DNA of 9,267 nt from an uncultured Simplicispira sp. (GTDB lineage Bacteria; Pseudomonadota; Gammaproteobacteria; Burkholderiales; Burkholderiaceae_C), in the NCBI GenBank assembly GCA_903882725.1, contig CAIRYF010000006.1, positions 1 through 9,267 of the forward strand. Direction: 5' to 3'. The position numbers were made by a program, and so were the translations under genes. Numbering within the stretch: the first letter of the stretch is position 1; each line of letters opens with the position of its first letter. The notes beneath the pieces were generated by a model that was not told the DNA's origin, did not search any database, and saw nothing but the letters and a program-made list of their open reading frames with translations. Positions 5,951-9,267 of this stretch are shown here, in pieces.

Positions 5951-6262
5951 GATGCAGGCACTGAGCGAGGCAGTACGGACTTCTCCTTTTTCAGCATTTA
6001 CAAGGACATTGCAAATTTTGGCGGGCTTTATCCGCTGCACCACTTGGCCGCGCGGGCGGCTAGTGCGGTACGTCGGGCGCGGCGCGGCGGCGGTGGCGGT
6101 GGCTGGGGTTATAGCGGTGGCTGCTGTGGTCGCGCTGGCCAATGCAGAACTGGTTGGCGTCACTATCGCAGCGCTGGCGGATACCGAGGCTAGCGTCTGG
6201 GCGTGGGCTGACCCCAGCGCCAAAGCCAAGCCCAGGGCGGTCAGTGAAAAAATCTGTGTCAT
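5942..6262 (-). CDS. Small predicted secreted protein, Ala/Thr-rich, function unknown
   Basis: This is a 106-residue protein I do not recognise. It starts MTQIFSLTALGLALALGSAHAQT, a plausible Sec signal peptide with a cleavage site after AHA (about residue 21), so it is probably periplasmic. A low-complexity Ala/Ser/Thr stretch (about 25-60) follows, then a basic segment (PTYRTSRPRGQVVQRIKP) and a C-terminal tail with two cysteines (ICNVLV and SACIKN) that could form a disulfide. The frame stays open upstream, but the signal peptide fixes the start at 6262. There is no Shine-Dalgarno; a TATATT hexamer lies ten bases before the ATG. It converges on the DUF2214 gene and diverges from the glycosyltransferase gene. 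It could be a chance frame in GC-rich DNA, though the signal peptide argues against that. Confidence 0.6.
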   Translation of the reverse strand: MTQIFSLTALGLALALGSAHAQTLASVSASAAIVTPTSSALASATTAATAITPATATAAAPRPTYRTSRPRGQVVQRIKPAKICNVLVNAEKGEVRTASLSACIKN

Positions 6263-6334
6263 ACGGGGGCGCAATATACCGGCCTTGCCGATTGGGGCTT
6301 GCGCCAGAAAGGTTAATGGCAGCAGCCTGCCTCG

Positions 6335-6340
6335 TAGAAT
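6335..6340 (+). promoter_or_regulatory. Candidate -10 box for the glycosyltransferase gene
   Basis: TAGAAT matches five of six bases of the sigma-70 -10 consensus. Its surroundings (from GGCAGCAGCC to CGATACTTT, about 6319-6353) match the sequence before argS at roughly 30 of 37 positions, which suggests a shared promoter type. No clear -35 is seen; TTAATG at 6313 is a weak candidate. Confidence 0.4.
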
Positions 6341-6383
6341 CCGCCGATACTTTTGCACCTCCAATCCGATAGCGCCTCTCCAA

Positions 6384-6417
6384 GCCGTCGGTGGACGGCC
6401 TTTTGGCGCAAGCGCCA
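6384..6417 (+). promoter_or_regulatory. Two adjacent hairpins in the glycosyltransferase leader
   Basis: GCCGTC-GGTG-GACGGC (6384-6399) is a perfect 6-base stem followed by CTTTT, so it resembles a weak intrinsic terminator or attenuator. Directly after it TGGCGC-AA-GCGCCA (6404-6417) forms a second perfect inverted repeat whose first base is the last T of the CTTTT tract, ending seven bases before the ATG. The pairings are seen; an attenuation role is inference. Confidence 0.35.
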
Positions 6418-6424
6418 CCTTGAT

Positions 6425-7978
6425 ATGACAGACAACAAAAAAACCTATTTGCTGCTGGGCACCCTGTGGGCCTTGCTGCTGGTGCTGGCCGCCGTGCGTC
6501 CGCTGGCCTTGCCCGATGAGGGGCGTTATATCGAGGTTGGCCGCTGGATGTTGATGTCTGGGGACTGGCTGACGCCACGCCTCAATGGCATCGCGTTTTT
6601 TCATAAACCACCGTTGCTGCATTGGCTGCAGGCGGCGTCGATGGCTGTGTTTGGCGTTGGGGCGTGGTCGGCGCGCCTGGTGCCAGCCGTCCACGCCGGG
6701 CTGATGCTGCTTACCGTGTACCTGACGGCGCGGCGTGTCAGCAGCCCCGCTGTAGCGCGCCGCGCGGCGCTGATGCTGGGCACCAGCCTGTCGTTTTTGG
6801 CGGCAGGGCAGTATCTCAATCACGATATGTTGGTGGCGGCGTGGATTGGCGTCACTATTTGGAGCTTTGCGCTGGCTTTTTTACATGGCGAGCGTCCCCA
6901 TGCTGGTTGGGCACGGCTGGGTTTTGCTGCCTGTGCTTTGGGTGTGCTGGCCAAGGGATTGATTGGCTTGGCCTTGCCAGGACTGGTGCTGCTGCTGTGG
7001 CTGTTGGCCACACGCCAGTGGAGCAAAGTGCTGCGCCTACCGTGGCTCAGTGGCTTGGTAATTTTTGCCACCATCGCCCTGCCGTGGTTCGTGCTGGCAG
7101 AGCTGAAGTACCCGGGCTTGTTTGATTATTTGTTTGGCGTGCAGCAGTTTGGCCGCTATACCGGCACCACGTTCAACAATGTCCGTCCGGCGTGGTTTTA
7201 TTTGCCGGTGCTGGTAGGCTTGTTTTTTCCGTGGTTCATTTTTATATTAAATCAGCTCAAAGCGCCTGTGCAGCAAGCGGATACAGCTATTGATTCGATA
7301 GCTAAATCAGTGTGGCTGTTGTGCTGGATTTGGATTGTCGCCATCGTCGGCTTCTTCTCGGTGCCCAGCTCCAAAATCGTTGGCTATGCACTGCCGGTGT
7401 TGCCGCCGCTGTGTTTGCTGGCGGCGCTGGGTTGGTCGCGTTGGTTGGGTGGATGCCGCGCCGAGCGCAGCTGGTTTGTCGGCCTCAGTGTGCTGGCGCT
7501 GGCTTTGGGTGTGGCGTTTACCGTGGTTGGCGGACGCTATTCGGCCCGCCATAGCGTGCAAGACATTGCGCGCACCTTGGCTTGCCAAGCAGCGCCGACC
7601 GACACGGTGTATGCCGTGGGCGGCTATCCCTATGAATTGCCGTTTTATATTCGGTCGGTGCAGCCCATGGTGGTGCTGCAAGATTGGCTGACAGAGCGCC
7701 AAGTGGCAGGCGATGGTTGGGGGCGTGAGTTGTTTGAGGGTACGGCGTTTGATGCCGCTGCTGGTGCGGTACTGCAACAGCCCCAGGTGCAGACTTGGGC
7801 CGTACAACAGCCGGGCCGTTGGCTGGTAGCGCCCAATGATGTAGCGCCGCAAAAAATTGCCCCCGGCTGGGTGTTGGTACAGCAAGGCATTGCCTGGAGC
7901 CTGTGGCGATCGGTGCCGCAGCCGCCAGAAACAACGCCGCGCCGCACACTGGCCGGTTGCCAGCAGCCAGCCCCGTAA
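6425..7978 (+). CDS. ArnT-like membrane glycosyltransferase (GT-C fold, family 39/83 type)
   Basis: This 517-residue, multi-helix inner-membrane enzyme probably transfers a sugar from a polyprenyl-phosphate donor to an envelope acceptor on the periplasmic side. The first periplasmic loop carries LPDEGRYIEVGRWM (29-42) with the acidic pair expected for catalysis, then GDWLTPRLNG (46-55) and FHKPPLLHW (59-67), all typical of the ArnT/PMT group. QQFGRYTG (about 239-246) and FFPWFIF (about 266-272) follow, then SVPSSKIVGYALPVLPPL (about 313-330). No aminoarabinose genes are nearby, so the exact sugar is unknown and the symbol arnT is withheld. The ATG at 6425 has no Shine-Dalgarno; the frame stays open upstream to a TTG at 6353. 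A palindromic repeat-like segment interrupts residues about 275-296. The stop lies nine bases before argS. Confidence 0.9.
   Translation: MTDNKKTYLLLGTLWALLLVLAAVRPLALPDEGRYIEVGRWMLMSGDWLTPRLNGIAFFHKPPLLHWLQAASMAVFGVGAWSARLVPAVHAGLMLLTVYLTARRVSSPAVARRAALMLGTSLSFLAAGQYLNHDMLVAAWIGVTIWSFALAFLHGERPHAGWARLGFAACALGVLAKGLIGLALPGLVLLLWLLATRQWSKVLRLPWLSGLVIFATIALPWFVLAELKYPGLFDYLFGVQQFGRYTGTTFNNVRPAWFYLPVLVGLFFPWFIFILNQLKAPVQQADTAIDSIAKSVWLLCWIWIVAIVGFFSVPSSKIVGYALPVLPPLCLLAALGWSRWLGGCRAERSWFVGLSVLALALGVAFTVVGGRYSARHSVQDIARTLACQAAPTDTVYAVGGYPYELPFYIRSVQPMVVLQDWLTERQVAGDGWGRELFEGTAFDAAAGAVLQQPQVQTWAVQQPGRWLVAPNDVAPQKIAPGWVLVQQGIAWSLWRSVPQPPETTPRRTLAGCQQPAP
7248..7310 (+). repeat. Short palindromic repeat-like insert inside the glycosyltransferase gene
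   Basis: The segment contains AGCTATTGA-T-TCGATAGCT (7285-7303), nearly perfect (one G-T mismatch), and before it an imperfect pair, CGCCTG...CAAGCG (7263-7279). It is richer in A and T than its surroundings. Order and wording (AAATCAG, AGCGC, CAAGCG, AGCTAT) resemble a dispersed intergenic repeat I remember from Comamonadaceae genomes, recalled not searched. Here it stays in frame and encodes roughly NQLKAPVQQADTAIDSIAKSV, a polar loop between two membrane helices. Confidence 0.5.
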
Positions 7979-7981
7979 AAT
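7976..7981 (+). promoter_or_regulatory. Candidate -10 box for argS, overlapping the glycosyltransferase stop
   Basis: TAAAAT matches five of six consensus bases, and its first three bases are the TAA stop of the upstream gene. Only six bases (CCGCTG) separate it from the argS ATG, so transcription from it would begin at or next to the start codon. A TTGCCA lies at 7957 but its 13-base spacing is too short for a normal -35. Confidence 0.45.
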
Positions 7982-7987
7982 CCGCTG

Positions 7988-9267
7988 ATGCTTTCTGTCA
8001 AACAAGAACTCTTGGCCGCTCTTGCCGCCGAACTCGACGCCCTCGCCCCTGGCGGCGCTGCCCGCGCTGCTTTTGAATCGCCCAAAGTCGCTGCGCACGG
8101 TGACTTTGCCTGCACGGCGGCGATGCAGCTGGCCAAACCGCTCAAACTCAACCCGCGCCAAGTGGCCGAAACCCTGCGCAGCGCCTTGCTGGCCGCGCCA
8201 GCATTTCAGCGCTGGGTGTCAGATATCGACATCGCCGGCCCGGGTTTTATCAACATCCGCCTCAAACCCACCGCCAAACAAGAAGTGGTGCGCGAAGTGT
8301 TGACCAGTGGCACACGCTTTGGCTATCAGCCCGAACGGGGAAAGAAGGTGCTGGTTGAATTTGTCTCAGCCAACCCGACCGGCCCGCTGCACGTGGGCCA
8401 TGGTCGCCAAGCCGCGCTGGGCGACGCCATTTGCAACCTGTTCACCACGCAGGGCTGGAGCGTCCACCGCGAGTTTTATTACAACGACGCTGGTGTGCAA
8501 ATCCAAACGCTGACCCGCAGCACGCAACTGCGCGCCAAAGGCTTCAAGCCCGGCGACGACTGTTGGCCTGTCGATCCTGAAAACCCAGCCAGCAAAGCCT
8601 TCTACAACGGCAACTACATCCAAGACATTGCCAACGATTTTTTGGCGCAAAAAACCGTCAAAGCCGACGACCGCGCCTTCACCGCCAGCGGTGATGTCGA
8701 GGACGTGGAGTCCATCCGCCAATTTGCCGTCGCTTATTTGCGCAACGAGCAAGACAAAGATTTGCAGGCGTTTAACCTGCGGTTTGACGAGTACTACCTC
8801 GAATCGAGCCTGTACACCAGTGGCCGCGTCGATGCCACGGTGGGCAAGCTGGTCGCCAACGGCAAAACCTATGAGCAAGACGGCGCGCTGTGGCTCAAAA
8901 GCACCGACTACGGCGACGACAAAGACCGGGTGATGCGCAAGCAAGACGGCAGCTACACCTACTTTGTCCCCGACGTGGCCTACCACATTGCCAAGTGGGA
9001 GCGCGGCTACAGCAAAGTCGTCAACATCCAAGGCACCGACCACCACGGCACTATTGCCCGCGTGCGCGCTGGCCTGCAAGCGGCCGATGTCGGCATTCCC
9101 AAGGGCTACCCTGACTATGTGCTGCACACCATGGTGCGCGTGGTCAAGGGCGGCGAAGAAGTCAAAATCAGCAAGCGCGCTGGCTCTTACGTCACGCTGC
9201 GCGATTTGATCGAATGGACCAGCAAAGACGCCGTGCGTTTCTTCTTGCTGTCGCGCAAGCCGGACAC
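7988..9267 (+). CDS. argS: Arginyl-tRNA synthetase, 3' part cut by window edge
   Basis: This cytosolic class I aminoacyl-tRNA synthetase charges tRNA-Arg with arginine using ATP. 426 residues are visible; about 130-140 C-terminal residues, mainly the anticodon-binding domain, lie beyond the right edge. The N-terminal ArgS-specific domain (about 1-110, with FINIRL) is followed by [18 protein letters not shown], which contains the HIGH-type signature HVGH (135-138). Later come [11 protein letters not shown], the [17 protein letters not shown] stretch, QGTDHHGT, and the KMSKS-type loop KISKRAG (393-399). All are normal for the family. The ATG at 7988 lies nine bases after the glycosyltransferase stop and has no Shine-Dalgarno, while a -10-like TAAAAT sits just before it. 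Readthrough from the upstream gene is also possible. Confidence 0.98.
   Translation, partial: MLSVKQELLAALAAELDALAPGGAARAAFESPKVAAHGDFACTAAMQLAKPLKLNPRQVAETLRSALLAAPAFQRWVSDIDIAGPGFINIRLKPTAKQEVVREVLTSGTRFGYQPERGKKVLVEFVSANPTGPLHVGHGRQAALGDAICNLFTTQGWSVHREFYYNDAGVQIQTLTRSTQLRAKGFKPGDDCWPVDPENPASKAFYNGNYIQDIANDFLAQKTVKADDRAFTASGDVEDVESIRQFAVAYLRNEQDKDLQAFNLRFDEYYLESSLYTSGRVDATVGKLVANGKTYEQDGALWLKSTDYGDDKDRVMRKQDGSYTYFVPDVAYHIAKWERGYSKVVNIQGTDHHGTIARVRAGLQAADVGIPKGYPDYVLHTMVRVVKGGEEVKISKRAGSYVTLRDLIEWTSKDAVRFFLLSRKPD

Noticed and set aside
6263..6823. Upstream part of the 293-residue minus-strand frame that includes the small secreted protein
   Set aside because: The signal peptide places the start at 6262. 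The region above it is antisense to the glycosyltransferase and its promoter, and its translation is Gln/Arg/His-rich noise.
7957..7962. TTGCCA as a -35 box for argS
   Set aside because: The spacing to TAAAAT is only 13 bases, too short for a sigma-70 promoter.
7307..8161. 284-residue minus-strand frame opposite the glycosyltransferase and argS
   Set aside because: Antisense to two strongly identified genes; no domain or signal visible.

Overview
The window looks like an ordinary stretch of chromosome from a GC-rich betaproteobacterium of the order Burkholderiales, most likely family Comamonadaceae. The evidence is the long-form AhcY preceded by a SAH riboswitch, a DUF3567 protein (a family I know mainly from Burkholderiales), the particular LysR and DUF3108 proteins, and a short palindromic repeat that resembles one I remember from Comamonadaceae genomes. 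There are nine supportable genes. No tRNA, rRNA, CRISPR array, transposase, phage gene or attachment site was seen. Most of the long open frames opposite the real genes are shadows caused by high GC.

Left part, minus strand (1-4338): read in the direction of transcription, a DUF3108 envelope protein with a TonB-like proline-rich linker (4338-3208), a small DUF3567 protein (3108-2818), a YnfM-like MFS exporter (2535-1294), and ahcY (1097 to beyond the left edge). The leader of ahcY carries a clear S-adenosylhomocysteine riboswitch (about 1197-1286). Its promoter -10 box overlaps the stop codon of the MFS gene. The substrate of AhcY thus controls the enzyme that removes it.

Middle part, plus strand (4451-5910): a LysR regulator diverges from the DUF3108 gene across a roughly 110-base gap holding a dyad flanked by two outward-facing -10-like hexamers. 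It is translationally coupled (ATGA overlap) to a four-helix DUF2214 membrane protein. The end of that unit carries a strong potential G-quadruplex and a weak terminator-like hairpin. Facing it on the minus strand is a 106-residue predicted secreted protein of unknown function (6262-5942).

Right part, plus strand (6425-9267): an ArnT-like membrane glycosyltransferase, then argS after 9 bases, running off the right edge. The promoter-like sequences before these two genes resemble each other. The argS -10 hexamer overlaps the upstream stop codon and lies only six bases from the start, so argS may be read from a leaderless message. The glycosyltransferase gene contains, in frame, a palindromic repeat-like segment.

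I see no undescribed multi-gene system here. The observations most worth a second look are the repeat-like insert in the glycosyltransferase, the set of short or absent leaders, the riboswitch with its SD-masking hairpin, and the G-quadruplex over a stop codon.
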